Assembly (NCBI GenBank): GCA_003021685.1
Contig: PXRO01000053.1
Span: 1 to 64,000, forward strand
Direction: 5' to 3'
Source: Halobacteriales archaeon QS_4_62_28
Lineage (GTDB): Archaea; Halobacteriota; Halobacteria; Halobacteriales; Haloarculaceae
DNA length: 64,000 bases
Part shown: piece by piece, positions 18,208-27,369 of the stretch
How the letters are laid out: each line of letters opens with the position of its first letter
Numbering within the stretch: the stretch's first letter is position 1
Made by a program: the position numbers and the translations under genes
Notes under the pieces: generated by a model
Databases searched by the model: none
The model's input: only the letters and a program-made list of their open reading frames with translations
Told to the model about the DNA's origin: nothing

Positions 18208-19434
18208 ATGACCAGCAGAAGAAAGCTCCTGAAAGGGATAGGCGCGGCCTCGACTATCACTCTCGCCGGTTGTTCCGGCGACGGCGACGGATCCGGCGAC
18301 GACGGTGATAGCAGCACAGACACGGCAGACAAGAGCGGCGATCAGGGGACCACCGTCGGTGACTCCGACGGGTCCAGCGACGATGGCCAGCACTTCGGCA
18401 TCTCGATGAAGTCGATGGGACAGGCGGGCCTGTTCGTGCAGGGTCTGGCCGGCAAGTGGTACACCCAGGACATGGACGACGTCGAGATTACGATCCTCGA
18501 CGCCCAGTTCGACGCCTCGAAACAGACCCAGGACGCGATCAACCTCATCAACCAGGGAATCGACGGTCTCCTGTTGAACCCCTACGACGCGAACGCATCG
18601 GCCCAAATTGCCGAGAAGGCCGCCGAAGAGGACGTTCCGGTGATGAACTTCGACACGGCGACGCTGTCGAACGACATCAAACTCGGCGCACTGTTCGGCC
18701 AGTACCGCGGTGGCGAGGTTGCCGCCGAGCGGTTCACCGACATGATGGACGAGCAGGGGATGGACAGCGCGAAAGTGATCACCAGCGTTTTCAACTTCTC
18801 GTCCTCGACGAGCCAGCAGCGTCTGTACGGCTTCACCGAGAACGTGCCTGACGGCGTCGAGGTCGTCAGTCGTGTCGAGTCCAACGGAACGGCCGAGGAC
18901 ACAGCACCCAAAATGCAGAACGCGCTCCAGGCCAACCCTGACGTCGACGCCATCTACTCGAACAACGTCGGCAGCGGGATGGGCGCACTCCAGGCACTCG
19001 ATCAGTTCGGCCAGTACTACAAGAAAGACCACGAGGACCACGTCATGTCCTTCGGTATCGACGGCGGACCGGAACTCAACCAGCGGATCAAGTCCGGCTA
19101 CTACGACTTCGCTGTCGACCAGCCGCTCCACATGTACGCTCCGCTGACGCTCGAACTGATGTGGGACTACCTGGAGGGTGGCGACGATGCGCTCCCGCAG
19201 GTCGGCGACACGGTCACGCCCGGTGAGGACCTGAGCCTCGAAAACAAGGAAGTCTTCGGCGTGAAACCGTGGGAAGAGCAGTTCTGGGGGCCGGCCGAGA
19301 TGGTCGAGTACGAGGCTGACGACGAAACCTGGTGGCCGTGGATGAAGTGTGCACACGCGATGATCACCGAAGACAACGCCGATGCCTCCTATCTCTACGG
19401 GAACGTCGCCCGTGCCTACGAAGACCAGAACTAA
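18208..19434 (+). CDS. CUT2 sugar-binding lipoprotein (periplasmic-binding family 4)
   Basis: Extracellular receptor for a monosaccharide, 408 residues. Tat lipoprotein signal: SRRKLLKGIG at 3-12, then a lipobox LAGC with Cys22, then an acidic Gly/Ser/Asp linker. The two-lobed domain has typical RbsB/FrcB blocks such as AQFDASKQTQDAINLINQGI and the hinge motif LLNPYDANA. A TATA-like AAGGTTTAAGTAATA at about 18154-18168 indicates its own promoter after the ATPase gene. With a levanase next door, fructose is the likeliest ligand, but this is inference. Confidence 0.9.
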   Translation: MTSRRKLLKGIGAASTITLAGCSGDGDGSGDDGDSSTDTADKSGDQGTTVGDSDGSSDDGQHFGISMKSMGQAGLFVQGLAGKWYTQDMDDVEITILDAQFDASKQTQDAINLINQGIDGLLLNPYDANASAQIAEKAAEEDVPVMNFDTATLSNDIKLGALFGQYRGGEVAAERFTDMMDEQGMDSAKVITSVFNFSSSTSQQRLYGFTENVPDGVEVVSRVESNGTAEDTAPKMQNALQANPDVDAIYSNNVGSGMGALQALDQFGQYYKKDHEDHVMSFGIDGGPELNQRIKSGYYDFAVDQPLHMYAPLTLELMWDYLEGGDDALPQVGDTVTPGEDLSLENKEVFGVKPWEEQFWGPAEMVEYEADDETWWPWMKCAHAMITEDNADASYLYGNVARAYEDQN

Positions 19435-19445
19435 CAGCTAAGCGA

Positions 19446-20480
19446 ATGAGCGCACTATCCAACCTGAGTTCGTCGATTGAGGACCTGCAGGGGACGGATC
19501 GAACGCGGTTGATGCTGTTCGCGCTGGACAACCTCATCTGGCCGATCCTGTTAGTGGCATTTATTGTCTTCTCCCTGCTCCTCCCCGAGATATTCACAGA
19601 GTACCGGAACATTCGGTTCCTGCTGTACACGAGCGCAGGACTGGGTGCCATCACCCTCGCGGAGGGGATCGCCCTCATCAGTGGCAATTTCGACCTCTCG
19701 GTTGGTTCTGTCGCCGGGTTCTCGGCGATGTTCGCCGCACTGTTCCTCACGGAGTGGTTCCCTGGTGCACCGGGTATCGTGGGCATCCTGGTACTCCTGA
19801 CGGTCGGCGGTGCAATCGGGTTGACCAACGGCGTGTTCATCGCCAAGTTCGACGTCAACCCGTTCCTCCAGACGCTCTCGACGCTGATCATCTTCGAGGG
19901 CGGCATCCTGGTGCTGTCGTCACAGTCGGTGTACGGACTGCCGGACAGCTACCTGTGGCTCGGCGGTGAAACGGTCTCACCCCCGCTCCTGCCGGAGATG
20001 CCCGTCGCTGTCTTTGCCATGTTCGCCCTGTTCATAGGCACGTGGTTCTTCCTGACAAAGACGCGGTTCGGCCGCTCGATTTACGCGGTCGGGGGCGACG
20101 AAGAGTCGGCCTCCGAAGCGGGGATCAACACCGACAGGGTCGTCATTAGCGTCTTCGTGCTTTCGGGGATATTGTCTGCGATTGGCGGCCTATTGCTGAC
20201 CGGATTCAATGGCGGGACGACGCCGACGCTGGGGACGGCGTCGCTGTTCCCGGCCTTCACGGCGGCAGTCATCGGCGGAATCAGCCTGTTCGGTGGCCGC
20301 GGGAACGTGCTCAACTCGCTTGGCGGAGTCCTGTTGCTCGGCACCATCGGTGCCGGCCTGGTGATGCTGAACGTGGACCCGCAGATCGTCCAGACGGTCA
20401 ATGGGCTGGTGCTGTTCGCGGCCATTCTGCTGTACACCTTCGTGCAGCGATACCGCCAGCGCCTCCTCTCTGACCTCTAG
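19446..20480 (+). CDS. CUT2 sugar ABC transporter permease (RbsC/FrcC-like)
   Basis: Membrane permease of the CUT2 importer, 344 residues with about nine or ten hydrophobic helices, normal for the family. Characteristic segments are GAITLAEGIALISGNFDLSVG near 100, TLIIFEGGILVL, and GRSIYAVGGDEESASEAGI, the cytoplasmic loop contacting the ATPase. ATG 19446 is the family-like start, 11 nt after the binding-protein stop; the in-frame extension to 19332 overlaps that gene and is rejected. Confidence 0.92.
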   Translation: MSALSNLSSSIEDLQGTDRTRLMLFALDNLIWPILLVAFIVFSLLLPEIFTEYRNIRFLLYTSAGLGAITLAEGIALISGNFDLSVGSVAGFSAMFAALFLTEWFPGAPGIVGILVLLTVGGAIGLTNGVFIAKFDVNPFLQTLSTLIIFEGGILVLSSQSVYGLPDSYLWLGGETVSPPLLPEMPVAVFAMFALFIGTWFFLTKTRFGRSIYAVGGDEESASEAGINTDRVVISVFVLSGILSAIGGLLLTGFNGGTTPTLGTASLFPAFTAAVIGGISLFGGRGNVLNSLGGVLLLGTIGAGLVMLNVDPQIVQTVNGLVLFAAILLYTFVQRYRQRLLSDL

Positions 20481-21031
20481 ACGGTCACTGCGTCTGATCG
20501 CCGGCGACACAGTTCGGCCGGGTCTCGATTCACGGGATAATATAACGTCCATATGGATGTTATTTAACGCGGCCTTTCCATCCGTAACGAGTGCTCGACT
20601 CGTGCGTTTATCGAAGAACACCGACCAGTGATGTTCACATAGCGTTCGGTAGCGTGGAGTGCACATCGAACGAGGTAGACGTTCAACTCGATATCACGGT
20701 GGAATGTCTACCGGTATACTGTCGGCTGTAATTTCGTAAAGATCTTTCCAGCTCCGGGACGGCAAAATCGTTTGCGGATGTACAGCCGGTATGGTAGCAT
20801 TTGCCATCACTTGATCCTGAATCGACGCTGATGGAGGCATGACAGATTTCGAACCGGTGTCGCGACCGCTCAAAACGCCGTTTTGTCGCTCGGTCGATAA
20901 AAGATACGCTGTGAGCGATCCGCCGGTCGCTGATACCGGTCTGCCACACTGGACCGGAACGACCGTCGTGTCGCCGAGTGTGTTTCTTTCGAAGAATTTA
21001 TCCCACATATGAGCGTATAGGTATCAATTCC
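20481..21031. other. 551-bp regulatory gap before the PTS EIIC gene
   Basis: No credible gene. It holds a near-perfect AT-rich palindrome at 20541-20564, weakly related inverted repeats at about 20709-20731 and 20781-20797, and a TATA-like GAATTTATCC at 20995-21004, about 30 nt before the EIIC ATG. Confidence 0.55.
20541..20564. promoter_or_regulatory. near-perfect 24-bp palindrome, candidate operator
   Basis: Half-sites TATAACGTCCAT and ATGGATGTTATT mirror each other with two mismatches, about 60 bp after the CUT2 permease stop. It could be an operator for a sugar-responsive regulator or an end-of-operon hairpin. It is too far (470 bp) from the EIIC start to be an ordinary promoter operator for that gene. 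Confidence 0.4.
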
Positions 21032-22168
21032 ATGTCTCGACGGACAGCCATACAGGCGGTCTTGCGAGTCCATCTGGAAAACGTTCGGGAGAACCTCAGC
21101 ACTGGTGTCTCGCTGATGGTCCCGTTCGTTACGATTGGTGGGATCTTTCTCGCACTCGGGTACGCGTGGGCAACGTTCTTTGGGGTGGGTGTCCAGCGGA
21201 TGTCGACCGCGACAGGATCGGTGAGCTGGTTCTTCTCTAATATGGGCCAAAACGGACTCGCGGTGATGATTCCGGTCCTCGGTGGAGCAATCGCTTACTC
21301 CATCGCGGGGCGACCCGGGATAGCGCCGGGCTTCCTGCTGTCACAGATCATCCAGGACGGTTCCGTACTCAGGGTCACAGCCGAGGTCATCGGACTCGAA
21401 GCGGCCTCGTCGGGAGCGGGGTATCTCGGCGCGCTGGTCGTCGGACTGGTGACTGGTCACGTCACGCGCTGGCTCAAGAACCAGCAGATGCCGAGTGTGC
21501 TGGGGACGGCAAAACCGTTCATCATCGTCCCCGTCGGAGCGACACTCCTCCTGTTTCCGGTGGTCCTGTTTGCCATCGGCGTCCCGGTTGCACTCGCACG
21601 GCTCGAACTGATGCAGTTACTCTCGGGCATCCACGGTGGGCAGGCACTCGTGGTCGGCACTGTCCTCGGTTCGATGATGGCGTTCGATATGGGCGGGCCA
21701 GTCAACAAGGTCGCGTACGTCTTTTCCTTCGAGTTGAGTCTCTATGGCATCACCGAACCGATGGCGGCGGTGATGATTGCGGGGATGACGCCACCGATTG
21801 GGATGGCGCTGGCGAACTACTACGCGCCCGAAAAGTACAGCGAAGAACTGTACGACAACGCACGGAGCAGTATCCTGCTGGGCTTCGCGTTCGTGACGGA
21901 AGGTGCGATTCCGTACGCCGCAGAGGACCCGCTTCGAGTCATCCCGGGTCTCATGGCCGGCAGTGCCATCGCAGCCTCGGCCTCACTGCTGCTCGAAATA
22001 ACGATGCCTGCGCCACACGGCGGTATCTTCGTCATGCCGCTGTCGAACGCACCGCTCCTGTTCCTGGCGGTCATCCTCTTTGGCTCGGTAATCACGGCAG
22101 TCGCGGTCACCGCTCTCAAGCCAGAGGACGAGCGAGTTCTCAGCGACAACACGAACAGCACGACATAA
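21032..22168 (+). CDS. ptfC: PTS fructose transporter subunit EIIC
   Basis: Membrane channel of a phosphoenolpyruvate:fructose phosphotransferase system, 378 residues. It has about ten hydrophobic segments and fructose-EIIC signatures: MGQNGLAVMIPVLGGAIAYSIA, DMGGPVNKVAY, GITEPMAAVMIAGMTPP and FVTEGAIPYAAEDP. Only the IIC domain is present. No EIIB, EIIA, HPr or EI gene occurs anywhere in this window, although haloarchaeal ptf genes usually cluster. ATG 21032 follows a TATA box by about 30 nt. Uptake as fructose-1-phosphate would complement the ABC route for levan-derived fructose. Confidence 0.88.
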   Translation: MSRRTAIQAVLRVHLENVRENLSTGVSLMVPFVTIGGIFLALGYAWATFFGVGVQRMSTATGSVSWFFSNMGQNGLAVMIPVLGGAIAYSIAGRPGIAPGFLLSQIIQDGSVLRVTAEVIGLEAASSGAGYLGALVVGLVTGHVTRWLKNQQMPSVLGTAKPFIIVPVGATLLLFPVVLFAIGVPVALARLELMQLLSGIHGGQALVVGTVLGSMMAFDMGGPVNKVAYVFSFELSLYGITEPMAAVMIAGMTPPIGMALANYYAPEKYSEELYDNARSSILLGFAFVTEGAIPYAAEDPLRVIPGLMAGSAIAASASLLLEITMPAPHGGIFVMPLSNAPLLFLAVILFGSVITAVAVTALKPEDERVLSDNTNSTT

Positions 22169-22575
22169 CGTATATATTATAATATCCGGAAAGGATGCGT
22201 CAGATGGTATGTCCGGACGCTCTATCGTAGAAGCTAGCCGCGATGACGCAATACTGCCTTCAGAGTCCGCGGTTAGCCGTCTTTCCATACCATACGAGAG
22301 AACCGACGGTCGGTCTGGCGACGAAACGACAGCCCGGTAGATCGACATCAAAAACGATTGTAATGCGCTCTGAACCACTTACGTTGTCCTGATGACCGGT
22401 TCACCGACGACAGACGGGGAAATGTCGTTACTGAATAAAGACCATATACACAGATTGTAAAGCGTTCTGTTATTTTAGCAGTTGTGTCGGTGTCATTAGC
22501 GACTGGTCCAGTCCTGATATCGCTGCTTGGCCGAAGCGCCATCCCTTTGCTCGTGAGGCTCGGAAGAAATCACAG
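22169..22575. other. 407-bp gap, no gene seen
   Basis: Immediately after the EIIC stop an AT-only stretch (about 22170-22185) could help end transcription. A TATA-like TTATTTTAGC occurs near 22470, about 100 nt before the next gene. Small open frames here are unconvincing. Confidence 0.5.
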
Positions 22576-23415
22576 ATGCAGGTCACGCTGCTTGGGACCG
22601 GCGACACGACTGGGACGCCGACCGTGGGGTGTCACTGCGACACCTGCGAGCAGGCCCGCGAACGAGGGGTCGAGCGCACCCGATTTTCAGTCCACGTTCA
22701 CAGCGAGACGACCGGACAGTCACTGCTCGTCGATTGTAGCCCCGACTTCCGCCAGCAGTTCCTCCGCGAGGCAGTCCCGTTGCCCGACGCCGCACTCCTC
22801 ACGCACGTCCACTTCGACCATCTCGACGGACTGGGCAACGTGTATCGCCTGCTCGACTCGCTGCCGGTGTACGCCGCAAACGAGACCGACCCCGTGACCG
22901 GCAAGAGCGTCGCGGAGAGCGTCAGGGACCGCTACGACTATCTCGATGTCGTCACAGTCCACGGCCGATCCCCCTTCGAGAGCTTCGAAGCGGCAGGGTT
23001 CGAGGTGACGCTGGTCCCCGTTGTCCACCCGCCGCTCGTGTCCTACGGCCTCCGGATCGACGACCCGGTAACCGAGACGAGCCTCGCGATTTCGGGCGAC
23101 ACGAGCTATGCCATCGACGAGGACGCGCGTGCGGTGTTACGAGACGCAGACCTCACACTCGTCGACGGCATCGTCACTGCCGAACTCTGTGAGCACCACC
23201 CGGCTGGTGGCGACCACTACGATGACGACGGCGTCCCGCGAACGTTCGGGACGAAACACATGACGCTGACCGGCGCACGCGCACTGGCCCGGGACCTCGC
23301 GGCCGACCGCTACCGGATCGTCCACACCGCTCACTTCGTCTCGCCCGACGAGGCCTTCGCTGACGACATCGCCGTCGACGGCGAGCGGTTTTCGTTGGCT
23401 GACCTCGACTGTTAG
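22576..23415 (+). CDS. PhnP-like metallo-beta-lactamase-fold hydrolase
   Basis: Zinc phosphodiesterase-type enzyme of 279 residues. The metal site HVHFDHLDG is at 77-85, with further His ligands in VVHPP, GDTSYAID and HTAHF. The N-terminal GCHCDTCEQ at 18-26 is the extra Cys cluster typical of PhnP, which opens cyclic ribose phosphates; no other phn gene is nearby, so a general cyclic-nucleotide or tRNA-processing role is possible. Its 3' end overlaps the convergent DUF5787 gene by 4 bp. Confidence 0.85.
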   Translation: MQVTLLGTGDTTGTPTVGCHCDTCEQARERGVERTRFSVHVHSETTGQSLLVDCSPDFRQQFLREAVPLPDAALLTHVHFDHLDGLGNVYRLLDSLPVYAANETDPVTGKSVAESVRDRYDYLDVVTVHGRSPFESFEAAGFEVTLVPVVHPPLVSYGLRIDDPVTETSLAISGDTSYAIDEDARAVLRDADLTLVDGIVTAELCEHHPAGGDHYDDDGVPRTFGTKHMTLTGARALARDLAADRYRIVHTAHFVSPDEAFADDIAVDGERFSLADLDC

Positions 23416-24359
23416 GAAAACCGATCCAGGCCGGACTGGCGGCGCTTTCGGCCGTCGGGGTCTGGCTCCCAGGGTGTTTGCTCCCCGCGCAGACCTGTCC
23501 GGTTGATCTCGGGCGGATCTGCTGGCTCGTGGCCGTCACACTCAGTTCCACACTCCTCGCTGGCCCGCACCGGACGGTCCTTCCAGGCACAGTACGGGCG
23601 GCCGTCAGCATCCGGCGTACACTGCGCACACGCGGGAAGGTCGTACGTTCGCCACCCTTTGCCGTAAGCCCGCTCGGCGAGCCGACGACGGGCACGTGCC
23701 TTCTCCGTGGCGGAAACGATCCGAACGTCCGTCCGACCCGGGTGGCGTTCGATCAGTTCGACGCCCGCATCCGGGACCGGCAGCAGCGCGGCCTCGCGAA
23801 TTACCTCGCGCTGGCCTGTTTCGGGGTCGAACCGCCAGACACCGACTGGGTCAGGGATGCGGTTGAGGTGGGCACCAGTGACGTGTGAGGCCGTCGCCAG
23901 TACGACCTCATCGACGAGCGCGAGCGAGACATCCGTTCGCAACTGCGTTTCGAGGTCGCCGGGTCTGCCCAGATCCGGCTTGTTCTCGATAGCCACGAGA
24001 CGGTCGAACCAGTCGGGATAGCGCACTGTCTGGCGAACGTACGTGCGCCCGCCCCGGCGCTCGCGCTCGAAGAAGCCGCGTTCGGTGGCGATATCGACGG
24101 CACGTTCGGCACGCTCCGGGTGACAGTCGAAGGCGTCTTTCCAGTACCGGGCTCGGCCCGGTCCCACGTCGGCCTCGATGGCATTACTGGGAAGTTGTTC
24201 GGGCGTGATCTGAGCCCGCTCCTCGAACTCCGGTCCCGGTTCTATGCGGATCACGTCGGCGACGCGACGGCCGTGAACGCTCGTGGCGAGCTGGCGTGCG
24301 ACGACGGCGTCGCTCTCGATGGCCCCACAGAGTGCGAGTTCGAACGCGAATTCGCGCAC
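23412..24359 (-). CDS. DUF5787-type haloarchaeal protein
   Basis: A conserved haloarchaeal family of unknown function, 315 residues. After an N-terminal segment (REFAFELALCGAIES) comes a core with LVAIENKPDLGRPGDLETQLR and a downstream ALVDEVVLATAS, which together look like a PD-(D/E)xK nuclease or sensor fold: acidic residue, ENK, then a helix. The C-terminal part has Cys-rich CAQC, YCAWKD and CGTEC groups, possibly a metal cluster site. Family name is from recall; nuclease resemblance is inference. It is divergent from the response regulator. Confidence 0.7.
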   Translation of the reverse strand: MREFAFELALCGAIESDAVVARQLATSVHGRRVADVIRIEPGPEFEERAQITPEQLPSNAIEADVGPGRARYWKDAFDCHPERAERAVDIATERGFFERERRGGRTYVRQTVRYPDWFDRLVAIENKPDLGRPGDLETQLRTDVSLALVDEVVLATASHVTGAHLNRIPDPVGVWRFDPETGQREVIREAALLPVPDAGVELIERHPGRTDVRIVSATEKARARRRLAERAYGKGWRTYDLPACAQCTPDADGRPYCAWKDRPVRASEECGTECDGHEPADPPEINRTGLRGEQTPWEPDPDGRKRRQSGLDRFS

Positions 24360-24454
24360 ACGGCGAGTAGGGGGTCAGCCGACAAAAAGCGAGCGCCCAC
24401 ATTGGATGAACCAGCCCGCCAATTTATGATCCAATAGTGCGTACGTGGGGACAG

Positions 24455-24868
24455 ATGGCTGCTGTGGGTAACGCCGGTGGGGAGGGCACGTCCCTCGACA
24501 TCCTCGTCGTGGACGACGAGCCCCAGATGGCGGATCTCGTCGGAACGTACCTCGAACGGACAGACGAGATCCTCCGGGTCTCGACGGCCACGAGCGCCAG
24601 CGAAGGGCTGGAGAAACTCGACGACGATGTCGACTGTGTCATCAGTGACTACCACATGCCCCAGATGGACGGCCTCCGATTTCTCGACCGGGTCGCCGAC
24701 CGCGCCCCCGACGCCGTCAGGATTCTCTACACCAGCGACGACGACGCCGACGTGATGGTCGCCGCCCGCGAAACGGGAGCCGATTACGTCCACAAAGAAG
24801 TCTCGGCCGAGCAGTACGCCGCGATGGCAGCTCACATCCGCCGCCGAGTCGGCGTCGACGGAACCTGA
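24455..24868 (+). CDS. stand-alone response regulator receiver protein
   Basis: A single receiver (CheY-like) domain of 137 residues with the acidic pocket LVVDDEP, phospho-acceptor Asp in [13 protein letters not shown], and conserved Thr/Ser and Lys in LYTSDDD and VHKEVS. There is no output domain, so it probably signals through a partner kinase in a phosphorelay. ATG 24455 lies about 30 nt after a TATA box (CAATTTATG, 24418-24426), matching leaderless transcription; the GTG at 24437 is a less likely start. No histidine kinase is nearby. Confidence 0.88.
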   Translation: MAAVGNAGGEGTSLDILVVDDEPQMADLVGTYLERTDEILRVSTATSASEGLEKLDDDVDCVISDYHMPQMDGLRFLDRVADRAPDAVRILYTSDDDADVMVAARETGADYVHKEVSAEQYAAMAAHIRRRVGVDGT

Positions 24869-24984
24869 CCGGGCCGGTCGGTGACTCGGAGCGGCCAGGA
24901 GACGACGGAGAGACACCACTGCCGGGCGCAAACAGTAGGTTTATCAGGCGCAGGGGGCGAATCCCTACCAAGATTACTCCCGAG

Positions 24985-26217
24985 ATGACATCGCACAACC
25001 AACCGGAGGTGAACATTGGGCTCGTCGGCCACGTCGACCACGGAAAGACGACGCTGGTCCAGGCACTCTCAGGCGAGTGGACGGATCAGCATTCCGAGGA
25101 AATGAAACGCGGGATTTCGATCCGACTCGGCTACGCGGATGCCACGTTCCGCCGTTGCCCCGAGGAAGACGAACCCGAGGCGTTCACGGCTGACGAGCAC
25201 TGTGAGGACCACGGTGTCGAGACGGACCTGTTGCGGACAGTGTCCTTCGTCGACGCACCGGGTCACGAGACGCTGATGGCGACGATGCTGTCGGGCGCAG
25301 CGATCATGGACGGTGCCGTCCTCGTCGTCTCCGCGACCGAAGACGTGCCACAGGCACAGACCGAAGAGCACCTGATGGCACTCGACATCATCGGCATCGA
25401 CAACATCGTTATCGCCCAGAACAAGATCGATCTGGTCGACCGCGACCGGGCCCGCGAGAACTACGACCAGATCACATCCTTCGTCGAGGGAACCGTCGCC
25501 GAGGACGCACCAATCGTCCCGATCAGTGCCCAGCAGGGCGTCAACATGGATCTCCTCATCGACGCGGTCGAACGCGAGATTCCGACGCCCGAGCGAGACC
25601 CTGGGGCCGAGGCCCAGATGCTCGTCGCCCGGAGTTTCGACATCAATCGTCCCGGCACGACCTGGGAGAATCTCAAAGGGGGTGTCCTCGGCGGTTCGCT
25701 CGTCCAGGGCCAACTCGAAGCCGACGACGAAATCCAGTTGCGCCCCGGCCGCGAAGTCGAAGAAGGCGGCAAGAGCGAGTGGCGGCCCGTCGAGACCGAC
25801 GTGCGCTCGCTCCAGGCCGGCGGGCAACCCGTCGAACAGGCCACACCCGGTGGCCTGCTGGGCGTCGGGACCGGACTCGATCCGGCGATCACCAAGGGTG
25901 ACGCGCTGGCTGGCCAGGTCGCCGGCATACCCGGTACCTTGCCGCCGACCCGCGAGCAGTTCACGATGGATATCGAATTGCTCGAACGCATCGTCGGCGA
26001 CGACGGCGGTGAAGTCGAGGAGATCTCGACCGGAGAACCGCTCATGCTGACGATTGGCACCGCGACGACTGTCGGGTCGGTGACGAGCGCGCGCGGTAGC
26101 GAGTGCGAAGTCGCGCTCAAACGACCGGTCTGTGCGCAGGACGGTGCGAAGATCGCAATCAACCGACGTGTCGGCGCTCGCTGGCGGCTGATCGGCGTCG
26201 GGACGCTCCGTGGATGA
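24985..26217 (+). CDS. eif2g: translation initiation factor aIF2, gamma subunit
   Basis: GTPase that brings initiator Met-tRNA to the small ribosomal subunit, 410 residues. G1 is GHVDHGKTT at 15-23, G3 is DAPGHE at 90-95 and G4 is NKID at 146-149; two beta-barrel domains follow. The zinc knuckle is reduced to two Cys (C58 and C73), as in other haloarchaea. A TATA-like AGGTTTATC lies at about 24936-24944. It heads a tight operon; its TGA overlaps the ATG of the PIN gene. Confidence 0.96.
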   Translation: MTSHNQPEVNIGLVGHVDHGKTTLVQALSGEWTDQHSEEMKRGISIRLGYADATFRRCPEEDEPEAFTADEHCEDHGVETDLLRTVSFVDAPGHETLMATMLSGAAIMDGAVLVVSATEDVPQAQTEEHLMALDIIGIDNIVIAQNKIDLVDRDRARENYDQITSFVEGTVAEDAPIVPISAQQGVNMDLLIDAVEREIPTPERDPGAEAQMLVARSFDINRPGTTWENLKGGVLGGSLVQGQLEADDEIQLRPGREVEEGGKSEWRPVETDVRSLQAGGQPVEQATPGGLLGVGTGLDPAITKGDALAGQVAGIPGTLPPTREQFTMDIELLERIVGDDGGEVEEISTGEPLMLTIGTATTVGSVTSARGSECEVALKRPVCAQDGAKIAINRRVGARWRLIGVGTLRG

Positions 26218-26591
26218 TCGTTCTGGATACGAACGCACTCATGATGCCGGTCGAATGTAACGTTCGCGTGTTCGAGGAACTCGATCGACTCGGGTTCGAT
26301 TCGGGCGAGTGGCTCGTCCCCGAGTCGGTGATCGAGGAACTCGACAAACTGGCCGACGGCGGTGGCGAGGAGGCCACCGCAGCCAGTGTCGGCCGCGATC
26401 TCGCCAGTCGGTGTTCGATCCGCGAGACGGCGGCCGACTACGCCGACGATGCGGTCGTCGAACTGGCCGACCGCGAGGAAGTGACACACGCTGTGACGAA
26501 CGACGCACCCCTCAAACGACGGTTGTTGGACCGTGGCGTTCCAGTAATTAGTTTAAGGGGGCGGAACAAACTCGCCATTACTCAACCATAA
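26214..26591 (+). CDS. PIN domain protein in the aIF2-gamma / Rpo7 operon
   Basis: A 125-residue PIN-fold protein, probably an RNase. Expected acidic residues are in LDTNALMMP near the N-terminus, [18 protein letters not shown] and [11 protein letters not shown]. It overlaps aIF2-gamma by ATGA and ends 1 nt before rpo7, a gene order conserved in archaea. There is no antitoxin partner, so a role in rRNA or tRNA processing linked to translation is likelier than a VapC toxin. The longer frame to 26103 is inside the upstream gene. Confidence 0.88.
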   Translation: MIVLDTNALMMPVECNVRVFEELDRLGFDSGEWLVPESVIEELDKLADGGGEEATAASVGRDLASRCSIRETAADYADDAVVELADREEVTHAVTNDAPLKRRLLDRGVPVISLRGRNKLAITQP

Positions 26592-26592
26592 C

Positions 26593-27171
26593 ATGTACAA
26601 ACGGGTTCGACTCCGCGATACGGTCGAGGTGCCCCCCGAGCACCTCGCGGACGTGACGCCAGAGCTGGTCAAGAAGCTACTGCAGGACAAACTCGAAGGA
26701 CGGGTCGACGAGGACGTCGGCTCGGTCGTCTCCGTCATCGAGGTCGAAGACATCGGCGAGGGTGCAGTCCTCCCGAACAAGCCCGGTGTCTACTACGAGG
26801 CCGAGTTCGACGCGCTGACTTTCGATCCACAGATGCAGGAAGTCGTCGACGGCGAGGTCGTCGAAGTGGTCAACTTCGGCGCGTTCGTCGGGATCGGTCC
26901 GGTCGACGGACTCCTGCACGTCTCACAGATCAGCGACGAGTATCTCGCCTACGACGAGGAGGGCCAGGCGTTGGCCTCCCGGGAGTCCAACCGGACGCTC
27001 GGCGTCGGCGATGCCGTCCGCGCACGCATCGTTACCAAGAGCATCGACGAGCGCAACCCCCGCGACTCCAAGATCGGCCTCACCGCAAAGCAGGTCGGCC
27101 TTGGCAAGCAGGGCTGGCTGACCGAGGAACGGAAGAAACGCGCTGCACAGGCCGAAGCCGGTGATAACTGA
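26593..27171 (+). CDS. rpoE1: DNA-directed RNA polymerase subunit Rpo7 (E')
   Basis: Stalk subunit of archaeal RNA polymerase, 192 residues. The N-terminal RNP-like tip domain (MYKRVRLRDTVEVPPEHL) is followed by an S1 RNA-binding domain from about residue 80 (DGEVVEVVNFGAFVGIGPVDGLLHVS). It pairs with Rpo4 to bind nascent RNA. A TATA-like TAGTTTAAG at about 26549-26557, inside the PIN gene, may give an extra internal promoter. Its stop overlaps the spt4 ATG. Confidence 0.95.
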   Translation: MYKRVRLRDTVEVPPEHLADVTPELVKKLLQDKLEGRVDEDVGSVVSVIEVEDIGEGAVLPNKPGVYYEAEFDALTFDPQMQEVVDGEVVEVVNFGAFVGIGPVDGLLHVSQISDEYLAYDEEGQALASRESNRTLGVGDAVRARIVTKSIDERNPRDSKIGLTAKQVGLGKQGWLTEERKKRAAQAEAGDN

Positions 27172-27368
27172 TGGCTGACAGACTCGTCTGCCGTGACTGT
27201 CACCGCGTCCAGGACGCCGAGGCCGAGGAGTCCTGTACGGCCTGTGGTTCGACGTCCCTGACCGAGGACTGGGCCGGGTACGTCGTCATCGCCCACCCCG
27301 AAGAGTCCGATATCGCCCGCGAGATGGAAGTGACCGAACCGGGTCAGTACGCGCTGAAAGTTCGCTAA
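27171..27368 (+). CDS. spt4: transcription elongation factor Spt4 (RNA polymerase subunit E'')
   Basis: A 65-residue zinc-ribbon protein that binds Spt5/NusG and aids elongation. Two Cys pairs, CRDC and CTAC, form the zinc site, followed by the conserved WAGYVVIAHPEES and a C-terminal GQYALKVR. It overlaps the Rpo7 stop by one base and is followed by the dephospho-CoA kinase gene after 1 nt. Confidence 0.95.
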   Translation: MADRLVCRDCHRVQDAEAEESCTACGSTSLTEDWAGYVVIAHPEESDIAREMEVTEPGQYALKVR

Positions 27369-27369
27369 C

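Noticed and set aside
20781-20810. GGTAGCATTTGCC resembling the start of the 86-bp repeat family
   Set aside because: Similarity stops after about ten bases and there is no matching right end.
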